Counted from the stretch's first letter, positions 30,910-40,851 are shown. The stretch: DNA of 64,000 bases from Verrucomicrobiota bacterium (GCA_016713365.1 JADJPG010000042.1:9694-73693), one strand, 5' to 3'. The notes: generated by a model from the sequence alone, not told the origin. Numbers and translations: made by a program.

Positions 30910-31915
30910 CTACTTCAACAACACTTCCGCGATCTGCACCGCGTTCAGCGCCGCGCCTTTGAGCAACTGATCGCCCGCCACCCAGAAGCACAGGCCGTTG
31001 TCCAATGCACAGTCCAGGCGGAGACGTCCGACTTCGCAGTTGTATTTCTCAGCGACGTAGAGCGGGAGCGGATATTCCTTCTTCTCCGGGTTGTCCACGA
31101 CATCGAGGCCGGGAGCTTTCTTGAGTACTTCGCGCGCGGCTTCCACCGTCACGGGCTTTTCAAACTCGGCGCTGACGGCGACGGAGTGGGCGCGATAGAC
31201 CGGCACGCGCACGCAGGTGACGCTCGCGCGGAAAGCCGGGGTGATGCATGATCTTGCGGCCTTCGTTCTCCATCTTCATCTCTTCCTTCGTGTAGCCATT
31301 GGGCAGGAAGGAATCGACGTGCGGCAGGACGTTGAAGGCGATCTGGTGCGGATAGACTTCCTTGGTCACCGGCTTGCCCGCGACGACTTCGCCAACCTGA
31401 CGTTCGAGTTCTTCGATGGCCTTCGCGCCGGTGCCGGACACAGCCTGATAGCTGGAGGCAAAAATGCGCTTCACACCGAACGCCTGATGGAGGGGATAAA
31501 GCGCCATGAGCGTGATGGCCGTGGTGCAGTTCGGGTTCGCGATGATGCCGCGATGCTTCTTTACGTCGCTGGCATTGATCTCCGGCACGACGAGCGGGAC
31601 GGTGTCGTCCATGCGGAACGCGCTGGAGTTGTCCACGACCACGCAGCCGGCCTTCGCCGCGATGGGCGCAAATTCCTTCGAGATGCTGCCGCCGGCGCTG
31701 AAGAGCGCGATGTCGATGCCCGCGAACGAATCCTTGGTCAGCTCGGTGACGGTGACGTCGTGGCCCTTGAACTTGAGCTTCTTGCCGACGGAACGGGCGG
31801 AGGCGAGCAAGGTCAGCTTGCCCACCGGGAAGTTGCGCTTCTCGAGGGTCTTGATCATCTCGATGCCCACGGCACCCGTGGCACCGACAACTGCGACATG
31901 CGGATTCGGATTCAT
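30910..31915 (-). pseudogene. asd: Aspartate-semialdehyde dehydrogenase, one frameshift
   Basis: This enzyme makes aspartate semialdehyde for the lysine, methionine and threonine routes, linking to thrB/thrH in this window. Seen: NADP loop VAVVGATGAVGIEM, active-site Cys in IIANPNCTTAITLMALYPLH, SSYQAVSGTGAKAIEEL, and, in the second frame, CVRVPVYRAHSVAVSAEF and CFWVAGDQLLKGAALNAVQI. The start at 31915 (MNPNPHVAVVG) is chosen over the longer frame. An extra base in an AAA/TTT run at 31232-31234 shifts the frame after KIMHHPGF. Restored length is about 335 aa, normal for the family. A sequencing insertion is likely because the gene is essential in most bacteria. Confidence 0.92.
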
Positions 31916-32115
31916 AGTCAAAGGGCGACGACTATAGCCACCCGCGTCCATGTGTCAAACTGACTGCGCGACAAATTGAAGCACGAAGCGTCAGGTCAAA
32001 GAGATTTGTTGGCACCCTGCCGGCGCCTCGCTAATTTTTCGCGTCCGTCCCCGGCTGGCCTGGCGAGAATATCGGTGCCATTCCGCCCGTCGAAGGGGCG
32101 GCTCACAATTGCCTT

Positions 32116-34344
32116 ATGAATCTGCAACGTATCTTGATGGCCCTGGTGCTCTGCTCGCTGCCGTTTTCTGCAACGGCGCAGCGCGGCGACAAACAGGGCG
32201 AGGTTCAAGCCTCACGCATTCCCAAGGAGAAGATTCCGCCGTCGCCACCGCTCAAGCCGGAGGATGCCCTCAAGGCGTTCAAGATTCAGCCTGGCTACAA
32301 GATCGAGCTGGTGGCGAGCGAGCCGACGATTCAGGTGCCGACGATTCTGCAGTTCGATCCAGACGGACTCCTGTGGGTGGTGGAGATGCGCGGGTTCATG
32401 GCGACGCCGGACGGCTCGGGTGAGACAAATCCCGTCGGCCGCATCTCGATCCTCGAAGACGCGAATGGCGACGGCGCGTTCGAAAAACACAAGGTGTTCC
32501 TCGACGGACTGGTGATGCCGAGAGCACTGCTCTTGATCAACGGAGGCGCGCTGGTCTGCGAGCCGCCGAACTTGTGGTTCTATCCGATCAAGACCGATCA
32601 GCCCGGCGCGCGGGAGTTGGTGGCGGCGGATTTCGCGAAGGATGCGGATCCCACGCTTGGAACGCGCATGAATCCGGAGCACTCAGGGAACTCTCTGATG
32701 CTCGCGATCGACAACTGGATTTACAGCCTCTACCACCCGTTCCGGTATCGCTTCATCGAGGGCAAGTGGCAGCGCGAACCAGTGCCGCAGCGGGCGCAGT
32801 GGGGTTTGTCGCAGGACGATTTTGGCCGGCTTTACTACACGTCGAACAGCGATCAACTGCGCGGCGACATGGTGCCGCCGCATTACTTTGGCGCGAAAGT
32901 GAAGCAGAAGCTGCCGGGAATTGGTTTCCAAGTGGCGAAGGACCAGACGACTTGGCCGGCGCGCATCAATCCCGGTGTGAATCGCGGATATCAGTCGGGC
33001 ACGTTGCGTGACGACGGCACGCTGGCGAAGTTCACCGCCGCGTGTGGTTCGACGATTTATCGCGGAGACCTCTTTCCGCAGGACGCCTACGGGAATGCGT
33101 TCGTCTGCGAGCCGTCCGCGAATTTCATCCGCCGCAACATTCTTAACGAAATCGATGGGCTGGTCTCCGCGCGCAATGCGTATGAGAAGTCGGAGTTTCT
33201 CGCGTCGACGGATGAGCTCTTCCGTCCCGTGAATCTCGCCACCGGACCGGAAGGCGCGCTCTACATCGCGGACATGTATCACGGCATCATTCAGCACCGG
33301 TTTTTCCTCACGTCGTATTTGCGCGGTCAGGCTCAGGATCGTGGCATCGACAAAGTGGTCGATCACGGCCGCATCTGGCGCGTGGTGCCGGATGGGAAGA
33401 AGCCGCAGCCGGTCGTGCGGATGACCAGCCTGTCCTCTGGCGATCTGGTGAAGCAACTGGAGAACGTGAACGGCGCGCGTCGCGATACCGCCCAGCGATT
33501 GCTGGTGGAGCTGAAGGATGCCTCGGTGGTGCCGGCGTTGAAAGCGATGGCGGCAACCGGCTCGAATCCAGTGACGCGATTGCACGCACTGTGGACGCTC
33601 GAGGGAATGAATCAAATTGATGACGCTTTGTTGAACGCGGCGTTGAAGGATTCGAGCAGCAAAGTTCGTGGCGCAGCCGTCCGATTGTTGGCTCAGTCCG
33701 CGAAGCAGGGCTCCGCTCCGGCGACGGTATCCGAGCGGTTGCTCGCGCTGGTGTCCGATGCCAGTGCGGACGTTCAGGTGCAGCTCGCGCTGGCGCTGAG
33801 TTCGCTTACGCCCAGCGACCCGGTGAAGGCTGGTGTCGCTCAGTTGGCGGCGAAGTCGAGCGCGACGTTGGTTCGCGACGCGGCCGCGTATGCGCAGGCG
33901 GGCTTTGAACCGGTGAAGGCGGAGGCGAACGTCGCGAAGGGGCGTCCCTTGACACCCGACGAGCAGCGCCGCTTCGAGGCCGGCAAGGCGATGTATGAGG
34001 CGACGTGTCTGGCGTGCCACCAAGTCCACGGCATGGGCCAGATCGGTCTCGCTCCACCCCTCGCAGGATCAGAATGGGTTTCCGGTTCACAGGAGCGCTT
34101 GATTCGCATCGTACTGCACGGTCTGCGCGGGCCGATCAAGGTGAAGGGCGAGACCTTCGAGATGGACATGCCGGCGCTGGGCGTTCTGGATGACGAACAG
34201 ATCGCCGCGGCGTTGACTTATGTCCGTCGTGAGTGGGGGCATACCTTTGAGCCCGTTACTCCGGAGTCCGTGAAGAAAGTGCGCGATGCCACGTCCACCC
34301 GCGAGGAAGCGTGGACGATGGGTGACTTGCTGAAGATTCCGTGA
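32116..34344 (+). CDS. PVC-type membrane-bound dehydrogenase / HEAT / cytochrome c protein
   Basis: A 742-aa exported haem protein of the type expanded in Planctomycetes and Verrucomicrobia. Signal peptide ...LVLCSLPFSATAQ. The N-terminal beta-propeller-like dehydrogenase part (about 60-430) has LWVVEMRGFM, GMNPEH-type loops and YIADMYHG. A HEAT-like region follows (about 450-600), then a cytochrome c domain with haem motif CLACH (631-635) and MDMPALGVLDDEQIAAAL near the end. By family knowledge it oxidises an unknown sugar-like substrate in the periplasm and passes electrons to the haem. It converges on the barrel gene with a 7-bp gap. Confidence 0.88.
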   Translation: MNLQRILMALVLCSLPFSATAQRGDKQGEVQASRIPKEKIPPSPPLKPEDALKAFKIQPGYKIELVASEPTIQVPTILQFDPDGLLWVVEMRGFMATPDGSGETNPVGRISILEDANGDGAFEKHKVFLDGLVMPRALLLINGGALVCEPPNLWFYPIKTDQPGARELVAADFAKDADPTLGTRMNPEHSGNSLMLAIDNWIYSLYHPFRYRFIEGKWQREPVPQRAQWGLSQDDFGRLYYTSNSDQLRGDMVPPHYFGAKVKQKLPGIGFQVAKDQTTWPARINPGVNRGYQSGTLRDDGTLAKFTAACGSTIYRGDLFPQDAYGNAFVCEPSANFIRRNILNEIDGLVSARNAYEKSEFLASTDELFRPVNLATGPEGALYIADMYHGIIQHRFFLTSYLRGQAQDRGIDKVVDHGRIWRVVPDGKKPQPVVRMTSLSSGDLVKQLENVNGARRDTAQRLLVELKDASVVPALKAMAATGSNPVTRLHALWTLEGMNQIDDALLNAALKDSSSKVRGAAVRLLAQSAKQGSAPATVSERLLALVSDASADVQVQLALALSSLTPSDPVKAGVAQLAAKSSATLVRDAAAYAQAGFEPVKAEANVAKGRPLTPDEQRRFEAGKAMYEATCLACHQVHGMGQIGLAPPLAGSEWVSGSQERLIRIVLHGLRGPIKVKGETFEMDMPALGVLDDEQIAAALTYVRREWGHTFEPVTPESVKKVRDATSTREEAWTMGDLLKIP

Positions 34345-34351
34345 CGGTCGC

Positions 34352-35656
34352 CTAGTAGCGATATTCCAGACGTGCGCCGACTTGCGAGCTGTGGAAGTCG
34401 AGCTGCGATTCGTCGGAGGAATTGTCGCCGTATTGGTAGAACACTGAGGCGTTCAGCTTCTTCACGAATACCGTGCTGAGGCCGGCGTAGATGGAGGCGT
34501 ATTCGTCATCGCGTCCGTTGGACGGCCCGCGCAGGCTGGATTCGTAGTGGCGGAAGTTGTAGGCGGGAACGACATCGAGGAAGAATTGGCCGAAGAGCCG
34601 CTGACGCAATCCCACGCTGACCGCCGTCGTTTCGGAGAAGACGTTTTCCTGGTATGCGTTCCCGACGACATGGCTGGCCGAGGCGAAGAGCGCGGTTTGT
34701 TCGAGGGGACGATACGCCGTGGTGACGGCGAAGATCGGAAAGGCTTCCGTGCCGGATTGCGCTTCGGTTCCCGTTTCGGACTCGCCGTGGAACTGCTGGA
34801 ATTGCACGCCGACGGAGGCTTGCAGGGTGAACTTGCTCCCGGGCGTCCAGATCGCGCGCGTCTGCAATTGCTCGAAGGTGGAGTCCGGGCCGGGGTCCAC
34901 GAAATTGTAGCCGGCGCCAACGCCTGCGCCGACAGTGGTGCGAGGAGTAAGTTGGTAGTTTACCCAATCGAGCGTGGACCATGTCCAATAATCGCTGAAG
35001 CCCTCAGTCAGACGCGTGTCCATGGTCCCCGTGAGCTCAACGGAAAGCTTGGTCTGGTAATTGTAGATACCTGAGGCGGTGGCGAGGTGAGAGCTCTGCG
35101 AAATCTGCTGACCGGTTTCGATCTGCGGCTGCTCCGTAACACTTCCGGCGTAGCCGAAATCGAGCAGCCATTTCTCGCGAGGGATGTGTCCGCGGAGCGC
35201 GAGGTAGTAAGCCTCGTTGTTGTTGAAGTCGGCGTTCGAGTAGCGATTGATACCGGCTGAGAAATCGAGGTTCCAGTTCGGTCCCATCTCGATGAACAGC
35301 CCGGGTACGATGGTGTGGAGGACGGTGGAGGACGGTGCGTTGGTGCTGCGCAAAATGCCGTCGCCGTAGATGACTTGATATCCCAGATGCGGATGAAACC
35401 GGAACGGGCCGGCTTCGAGCGGACGCGTGTTCGGTCCCGAGGAGGGCGCTTGCAACGGCGGCGCGGACACGGAGCCGACCCAGTTCGAGGAGGCTTGCTC
35501 CACAGTCGTGACGCGATCTTGAAAGCTCACGGGCGGAACAAAAATCTCCTGCGCCTGCGCGACGCTCAGTCCGAGGACGAAAGTGGGAGCAAGATGAAGG
35601 GCTCGTTGGGCGCCTGAGGTCCTGGAACTAGCGCGTCGTGGCGTTGGTGAAATCAT
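34352..35656 (-). CDS. Outer-membrane beta-barrel protein
   Basis: A 434-aa exported protein. The start at 35656 gives a signal peptide ending SVAQAQ. The rest alternates short amphipathic strands with Y, N and G turns (for example KWLLDFGYAGSVTEQPQIET, GAGVGAGYNFVDPG) and ends in aromatic residues RLEYRY, as outer-membrane barrels do for Bam recognition. No ligand-binding or enzymatic motif is visible. A porin or structural role is possible. Confidence 0.75.
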   Translation of the reverse strand: MISPTPRRASSRTSGAQRALHLAPTFVLGLSVAQAQEIFVPPVSFQDRVTTVEQASSNWVGSVSAPPLQAPSSGPNTRPLEAGPFRFHPHLGYQVIYGDGILRSTNAPSSTVLHTIVPGLFIEMGPNWNLDFSAGINRYSNADFNNNEAYYLALRGHIPREKWLLDFGYAGSVTEQPQIETGQQISQSSHLATASGIYNYQTKLSVELTGTMDTRLTEGFSDYWTWSTLDWVNYQLTPRTTVGAGVGAGYNFVDPGPDSTFEQLQTRAIWTPGSKFTLQASVGVQFQQFHGESETGTEAQSGTEAFPIFAVTTAYRPLEQTALFASASHVVGNAYQENVFSETTAVSVGLRQRLFGQFFLDVVPAYNFRHYESSLRGPSNGRDDEYASIYAGLSTVFVKKLNASVFYQYGDNSSDESQLDFHSSQVGARLEYRY

Positions 35657-35793
35657 AGTGATGGGCTCTTGGCTACCTTTCGCGAACCGACAACACAAGC
35701 TTGATTGTTCGGTCCGAGCGGCGGGAACGGTCGCGAAAAAGTTTTCGGTGGGGCCGTTGACAATCCGGGGTTGGTTGATAGCCTGAGTTACAG

Positions 35794-36147
35794 ATGACGA
35801 CGAAGGTTGAACAAGAGCAGGGTTTCGTGAGCCTCACTGAGAGTGCGGCGCAACAGATTCGTTCCATGCTTGCCGACCAGCCGGAGAACGCGGGCAAGAT
35901 TCTCCGCATCTACGTGGAAGGCGGCGGTTGTTCCGGCATGCAATACGGCATGGTGTTCGACGAGAAGCGCGACAACGATCGCGTCTCCGAGTTTTTCGGC
36001 GTCAGCGTGCTGGTGGATGCGGTGAGTGCGGAATATCTCCAAGGCGCAGTCGTGGATTTCTCGGACGCCATGACCGGTGGCGGGTTTAAGATTTCCAATC
36101 CGAACGCGAAGAGCAGCTGCGGCTGCGGAAAAAGTTTTGAAGCCTAG
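35794..36147 (+). CDS. ErpA/IscA-type iron-sulfur carrier
   Basis: A 117-aa A-type carrier that passes Fe-S clusters to apoproteins. The three cluster cysteines are in place: C46 in EGGGCSGMQYGM and C109/C111 in KSSCGCGKSF. The usual FSDAMTGGGFKISNPNA stretch precedes the last pair. The N-terminus (MTTKVEQEQGFVSLTESAA) fits. It is followed by a strong terminator; there is no isc/suf operon nearby. Confidence 0.95.
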   Translation: MTTKVEQEQGFVSLTESAAQQIRSMLADQPENAGKILRIYVEGGGCSGMQYGMVFDEKRDNDRVSEFFGVSVLVDAVSAEYLQGAVVDFSDAMTGGGFKISNPNAKSSCGCGKSFEA

Positions 36148-36182
36148 ACGGAACCTACTAGGGTTTCGTCAGGTTAAACAGC

Positions 36183-36213
36183 GCCGTCCCGTGTGATGCG
36201 GGGCGGCCTTTTT
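36183..36213 (+). terminator. Intrinsic terminator after the Fe-S carrier gene
   Basis: Stem GCCGTCCCG / CGGGGCGGC with a 7-nt loop (TGTGATG), one G-T pair, followed by TTTTT. Confidence 0.85.
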
Positions 36214-36244
36214 GTTGGGCTCGATCAGAGGAGATTCTCCAGAT

Positions 36245-37471
36245 TCAACTTGCGAGCAGGCTGCGCAAGGCAAACGCGAGTTTTTCGTATTGCGGTAGCG
36301 AGTTGTACAGTTGCGCTGAAACTCGAAGGAGCCGGTGAGGCGCCTTCGGCCAGGGAATGATCGGGACTTCGATCTGATGACGTTCGAGGAGTTCGTCCTG
36401 CCACGGATCGAGGTAAAGCGGTGACTTGTGCTGCGCGGGTGATTTGGCGTCGGGGATCGGGACGGAAGCCAACGAGCCTAGGAATTCCGGCGGGCAGGGT
36501 GCCGCAATGGAAAGCGTCGAGCAGAGCAGTTCGCGCGCGGCGACCACGAGCGCGTGATTGCGTCGCATGATCTCCGGCCAGCCTCCGGGCAGGAGTTTCG
36601 CCATGAACCGCAACGCCTCGGGCACGCTGAGCAGGACGGAAGGGTCGGAGGTTCCCATCCAGGCGAACTCGATCAGGAATCGGGATCGATCCGTACGCGC
36701 TGAATTGGCTCCGTGGCTGGTCACGAGCGGGTGAATCTGTTCCTGACGATCCCGGCGCACGTGGAGAAGCGCGGCACCTTTCGGAGCGCAGATCCACTTG
36801 TGACAATTCCCGGTGTAATAGGCGGAGCCCAGCTCGTGCAGATTTAGCGGAACCATTCCCGGCGCGTGCGAACCGTCCACGAGCGTGTCGACGCCGCGGG
36901 CGTTGAGTTCGCGAACGAGGCGCGCGATGGGCAGCACCAGCCCGGTCTGGCTTGTGACGTGATCGAGCAACGCCAGCTTGGTGCGGGAAGTGACCTTGTC
37001 GAGGATCGGCTGGACCAGTTCGTCCTCGTGTTGAAAAGGGAACGGCAGATTGGCGACGGTGACTTTGGCGCCGGATTGATCGGCGACGGCGTTGAGAGCG
37101 TTGCGACAGGCGTTGTATTCGTGATTTGTGACGAGGAGTTCGTCCCCGGGCGCGAACTGCAGTGAGCGGAGCACGGTGTTGATTCCAGTCGTGGCGTTCG
37201 TGACGAATACGAGATCCTCCGCCTGCGCCCCGACGAATTGCGCGAGCTCAGCGCGGGCGGCGTCCCAGAGAGGTTCGAGTTCGCGGACGAGAAACCGCAC
37301 GGGCTGGCGTTCGAGTCGTTCGCGAAGATTCTGCTGGAAGTCGAGCACGGCGCGCGGGCAACTGCCGAACGAACCGTGATTCAAGAAAGTGACGTTGGGA
37401 TCCAGCGGCCACAGGGCGGGATCGGCGGCGGGTTGGGCCAGCGGGAGTGGCGAAGCGGATGTGAGGTTCAT
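36245..37471 (-). CDS. PLP enzyme of the isopenicillin-N epimerase-like class V aminotransferase family
   Basis: A 408-aa fold-type I PLP enzyme. Seen: N-terminal VTFLNHGSFGSCPRAVLDFQ, FVTNATTGINTVLRSL, LLVTNHEYNACRNAL, LVDGSHAPGMVPLNL (Asp that pairs with the pyridine N) and the PLP lysine in YTGNCHKWICAPKGAALL. This family includes isopenicillin-N epimerase and related cysteine desulfurase-like lyases; the substrate cannot be read. The start at 37471 overlaps the stop of the upstream zinc-ribbon gene as ATGA, so translation is probably coupled. Confidence 0.9.
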   Translation of the reverse strand: MNLTSASPLPLAQPAADPALWPLDPNVTFLNHGSFGSCPRAVLDFQQNLRERLERQPVRFLVRELEPLWDAARAELAQFVGAQAEDLVFVTNATTGINTVLRSLQFAPGDELLVTNHEYNACRNALNAVADQSGAKVTVANLPFPFQHEDELVQPILDKVTSRTKLALLDHVTSQTGLVLPIARLVRELNARGVDTLVDGSHAPGMVPLNLHELGSAYYTGNCHKWICAPKGAALLHVRRDRQEQIHPLVTSHGANSARTDRSRFLIEFAWMGTSDPSVLLSVPEALRFMAKLLPGGWPEIMRRNHALVVAARELLCSTLSIAAPCPPEFLGSLASVPIPDAKSPAQHKSPLYLDPWQDELLERHQIEVPIIPWPKAPHRLLRVSAQLYNSLPQYEKLAFALRSLLAS

Positions 37472-37752
37472 CGAAACGAACTGACGAGCGGCCAGAGCAT
37501 CGCAAGGGCAAGCGCGAGAGCGACGAGCCACCAGAGCCACGAAATGCCTTTAGGACGGACTTGGTTCGCACCGCCGAATTCCTCCTTCACGAACTGGTCG
37601 TAGTCGAACTTGTCGTCGGGCAAGCCGAGGCTGTCGGCGTAGGCTTCTTCCGACCAGCCGGATTTTTCGTCTGCGCCACATTCCGGACAGGCGCGGGCGT
37701 TGCGCGGGACATCGGTGCCGCAGACGGGGCAGGTTTCAGGAGGCGCAGCCAT
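37468..37752 (-). CDS. Zinc-ribbon membrane protein
   Basis: A 94-aa protein with a CPVCGTDVPRNARACPECG zinc ribbon (two CxxC pairs, residues about 8-26), an acidic middle and one C-terminal membrane helix (ISWLWWLVALALALAMLWPL). Its stop overlaps the start of the PLP enzyme gene by 4 nt. The pairing suggests a functional tie, but I do not know one. Confidence 0.8.
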   Translation of the reverse strand: MAAPPETCPVCGTDVPRNARACPECGADEKSGWSEEAYADSLGLPDDKFDYDQFVKEEFGGANQVRPKGISWLWWLVALALALAMLWPLVSSFR

Positions 37753-37799
37753 GGCGGGAGAGACGCACGACGTTCAAATGAGACGAGTGGACACGGGGC

Positions 37800-38381
37800 T
37801 CAGCCCATGCCGGCGTATTCCTCGTCGGTTTTCAGGTCGAGCCCGAGCAGGAAGTAATCGTGCGTGACGCCTTCCTGGTCCTTCACGTAGTCCGACAGGC
37901 GGAACAGTGGGAGGAACCCGATCAGCCCGAACATTTTCATCGCGGCCTGTTGTTCGCCAATAAACTCGGCTTCGACTTTTTCCAGTCCTACCTGTCGAGC
38001 GATGGAAATGATTTCGAGCACCAGCGCCTTGGCGAGGCCGCGTCCACGGAACTTCGGATGCACCAACACGCTCACCCGGCCGATGTGGCGTTTCCATCCG
38101 CCGAGTTGCTGGTGCAACGTGGCGACGGCGACGATTTGGCCATCGTGAACGGCGAGCAGGGGAAGATTGCGGCCGAGGTCGATGTTCTGACACCAGTCGT
38201 GAATGACGGAGGGATCCGTCACGCGGTGCTTGATGAACATGCGTTCGCGCACTGGCACGGCGAGGAAGAATTCGTGGAACGACATCTCGTCCTCGACGTC
38301 CAGCGGCCGCAACTCGCTTCGGAATCCACCCTTGAGTTCCAAATCCTTTGGGTATTCAGCAATGGCCACTTCCAGTGACAT
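37800..38381 (-). CDS. GNAT-family acetyltransferase
   Basis: A 193-aa protein. The acetyl-CoA loop is HPKFRGRGLAKALVLEIISI, preceded by strand IGRVSVLVHP, in the usual GNAT order. The C-terminal part (FGLIGFLPLFRLSDYVKDQ) is typical. The substrate is unknown. It lies 47 bp upstream of the zinc-ribbon gene on the same strand. Confidence 0.88.
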   Translation of the reverse strand: MSLEVAIAEYPKDLELKGGFRSELRPLDVEDEMSFHEFFLAVPVRERMFIKHRVTDPSVIHDWCQNIDLGRNLPLLAVHDGQIVAVATLHQQLGGWKRHIGRVSVLVHPKFRGRGLAKALVLEIISIARQVGLEKVEAEFIGEQQAAMKMFGLIGFLPLFRLSDYVKDQEGVTHDYFLLGLDLKTDEEYAGMG

Positions 38382-38441
38382 AAGAATCCAGTTCGTTTTG
38401 TTTTTCGGCGCGGCGCGTCAGTGTGCCGGCATCCGTGAAGG

Positions 38442-39269
38442 TTAACGGGCGTTTGACCGGGAGGGTTTACCCGCGATGCCCTGGCTTTCCTTCAACATGC
38501 GCGCATCGATCGACGTGGGATCAATGCTCCAGCGCGCCGCCAGCAACGGCAGACGCTCGGTGTTCACCGCGGCTGGGTCCGGTCGCCCGAAGTCAACCCG
38601 TTCCTCGCCGTCGCCGTAGGCAAAACATTTCAAGCTCAGGTCCACTTCGGCGCGCGTCATGGCGCCCTGATTCCACAGCGTCTTCCCGCCCCACGCATAC
38701 GCGCGAATCACCGTGCCGAGTTCCGCCTGCACCCATGCGTGATGGTTCACCGCGCGGTTCACGCTGAAGAACTGGACGTGACCGAGCTTGCGGCTGAGGT
38801 CCATGACGAAGCGGAAGCACTTGTCCACGTCGTCGCCGGGTTCCGGAAGATTCCCGCCCATGACAAACACCCAGCCGCGAATGGCCGGGGAGATGAACAG
38901 CTTGTGCTCGTGCGCCGCGGAGAGCCCTTCCTCCCACGAACAGGGCGTGGGGTTGTTCAAGGCGAGCGCGGCCTGGACCAGTTGTGGATTTCCACTGCGG
39001 ATGGCGAGCCAGCGATTGGGATGATTAAAGACGGGCGCTGCGACGCGGGGTTGCCGGGGCAGGAATTCGCGTTTGCGGGCCAGCGGACGGGCGACCAGCC
39101 GGCCTTTGCGCATGAAGTGAAGCACCATCAGGAGACAGGTGACGCCCACACCGAGCGCGACGCCGAGGACCAATAGCAGCAAGGCGGCGATGAGGTCTCC
39201 GTTTTTCATGCCGGCGATGCCACCCGCCGCATCAGCGAACAGCGCGCAGATTGGTAGGATAGCCAACAT
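38442..39269 (-). CDS. Unknown membrane-anchored protein
   Basis: A 275-aa protein with two N-terminal hydrophobic segments (MLAILPICALFADAAGG and ALLLLVLGVALGVGVTCLLM) and a soluble part with the notable sequences NRWLAIRSGNPQLVQAALAL, PCSWEEGLSAAHEHKLFISP, GWVFVMGGNLPEPGDDVDKC and FFSVNRAVNHHAWVQAELG. These Trp-, His- and acid-rich stretches look conserved, but I do not recognise a family. The start is uncertain: 39269 or 39209. Confidence 0.65.
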   Translation of the reverse strand: MLAILPICALFADAAGGIAGMKNGDLIAALLLLVLGVALGVGVTCLLMVLHFMRKGRLVARPLARKREFLPRQPRVAAPVFNHPNRWLAIRSGNPQLVQAALALNNPTPCSWEEGLSAAHEHKLFISPAIRGWVFVMGGNLPEPGDDVDKCFRFVMDLSRKLGHVQFFSVNRAVNHHAWVQAELGTVIRAYAWGGKTLWNQGAMTRAEVDLSLKCFAYGDGEERVDFGRPDPAAVNTERLPLLAARWSIDPTSIDARMLKESQGIAGKPSRSNAR

Positions 39270-39648
39270 GATTATGCGAAATGTACACGGATACCCGGCT
39301 CGTTCAATATCAATCCTGTTCGATCCTTGAATTGAAAACGCCGTCACGACGGCGCGTTGGAACTCCGCCGTCCTCGTATGGGCGCCGACCAAACGCGCGC
39401 TCGATGGCGGAAGGCAACTCACATCTTGTCGAAGGCGTTTCAACATTCGACCGGCGAGCGTCGCCAGCCTCACTCGGATTCCTTCCGCGAAATGTTCGCC
39501 GTTCAAAAATCATTCGCTTTTCGCGGTGGGAACAGGTAGGCAAAGTCGCGATTCGGAAACACCACGCGGCATCATGGTTCTCGATCCGAACCAGATGCCG
39601 GCTCGTGCGTGGTTGTCTCCATCGTCTGAAAACGGATAAGGCTGACCG
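39270..39648. other. Divergent spacer upstream of nuoH
   Basis: No supported gene on either strand. It contains a perfect short palindrome at 39339-39354 (CGCCGTC / GACGGCG) and several smaller ones. It must hold the promoters for the unknown membrane protein and for nuoH, but I cannot place -10/-35 boxes. A weak purine-rich site (GGATAAGG) precedes the nuoH ATG. Confidence 0.5.
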
Positions 39649-40851
39649 ATGGCTGAACAACTCGACCAACTCTTCGTGCATCTCAAGCACTGGCTGGTCG
39701 GTCATCTCCCGGACGCCTGGCAGCCGCTGGCCTCCATCCTCCTTTCGATCACGCCGGTGCTGATGGTTTTCCCTGGTCTCTTTGCGCTGACGACCGTCAT
39801 CGAGCGCAAGGGCCTCGGGCGCATTCAAAACCGTCGCGGCCCGAATCGCGTCGGCATTCCGCTCACGAACATCCGGCTCGCCGGCTTCGGCCAGTTCATC
39901 GCGGACGGCATCAAGGCGCTCATCAAGGAAGACGTGGTGCCGCGCGCCGCGGACAAGGTCGTTCACTTCCTCGCGCCCATCGCGCTCGTCGTGCCCGTGC
40001 TGCTCGCCTACTCGGTGTTGCCCTTCGGCCGCAACATGGTGCCGCTCGATCTCGATGCCGGCGTGCTTTTCTTCTTCGCGGTCGGCTCGGCGACGGAGCT
40101 GTGCCTCTTCATGGCGGGCTGGTCGAGTCACAACAAGTATTCGCTGCTCGGCGCCATGCGGGCCATCGCGCAGATGATCAGCTACGAACTGCCGCTCATC
40201 TTGTCCGGAGTCGCGGTGATCATGGTCACCGGCACGCTCTCGCTGCCGAAGATTGTCGAGGCGCAGAACGTTTACACCGGCACCATCGCCCACTGGCACG
40301 TCTTCACGCCGTGGGGACTCGCGGGCTTCATCCTGTTCTTCATCTCGTCGCTGGCGGAGGCGAACCGTTCGCCGTTCGACATGCCGGAAGCCGAGTCGGA
40401 GATCATCGCCGGTTACTTCGTGGAATATTCCGGGTTCAAGTTCGCGCTCTTCTTCCTCGGCGAATACCTCGGCCTCTTCGCCGTCGCGGGCTTCGGCATC
40501 ACGCTCTTCCTCGGCGGCTGGACCGCGCCGTTCTCGTGGCTCACCTGGATTCCGAGCTGGGCATGGTTCATGGGCAAGCTCGTCACGATGATTGCCATCT
40601 ACATCTGGATCCGCGGCACCGTCCCGCGTCTGCGCGCCGATCAGCTCATGAACTTCGCGTGGAAGTTCATGCTCCCGATGGCGCTGCTGAACATCGTCGT
40701 CACTGGCCTCTGGCACTTCACCGAACTGGCCGGCTGGAACATCGTCGTCCGCTGGCTCGTCTGCGCGGGAATCCTGATTGTGCCCTACCTGCTGCTCGGC
40801 CGCGCCTTCAAAGCCAAGGTCGGCCAACGCGAATATCGTTATGCGAGCTGA
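39649..40851 (+). CDS. nuoH: NADH-quinone oxidoreductase subunit H
   Basis: A 400-aa membrane subunit forming part of the quinone chamber of complex I. Hallmarks: VIERKGLGRIQNRRGPNRVG, FGQFIADGIKALIKED and EANRSPFDMPEAESEIIAGY. There are eight or more membrane helices, and the protein is longer than E. coli NuoH (325 aa), mainly at the ends. It heads the nuoH-J-K-L-M cluster; nuoI, which usually follows, is missing. Confidence 0.97.
   Translation: MAEQLDQLFVHLKHWLVGHLPDAWQPLASILLSITPVLMVFPGLFALTTVIERKGLGRIQNRRGPNRVGIPLTNIRLAGFGQFIADGIKALIKEDVVPRAADKVVHFLAPIALVVPVLLAYSVLPFGRNMVPLDLDAGVLFFFAVGSATELCLFMAGWSSHNKYSLLGAMRAIAQMISYELPLILSGVAVIMVTGTLSLPKIVEAQNVYTGTIAHWHVFTPWGLAGFILFFISSLAEANRSPFDMPEAESEIIAGYFVEYSGFKFALFFLGEYLGLFAVAGFGITLFLGGWTAPFSWLTWIPSWAWFMGKLVTMIAIYIWIRGTVPRLRADQLMNFAWKFMLPMALLNIVVTGLWHFTELAGWNIVVRWLVCAGILIVPYLLLGRAFKAKVGQREYRYAS

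Noticed and set aside
39281..39763. 160-aa + strand open frame upstream of nuoH
   Set aside because: Ser/Arg-rich, no motif, and it runs into nuoH in another frame.
39310..40827. 505-aa open frame on the - strand over nuoH
   Set aside because: Low-complexity D/E/R/H composition, no motif, antisense to a certain nuoH.
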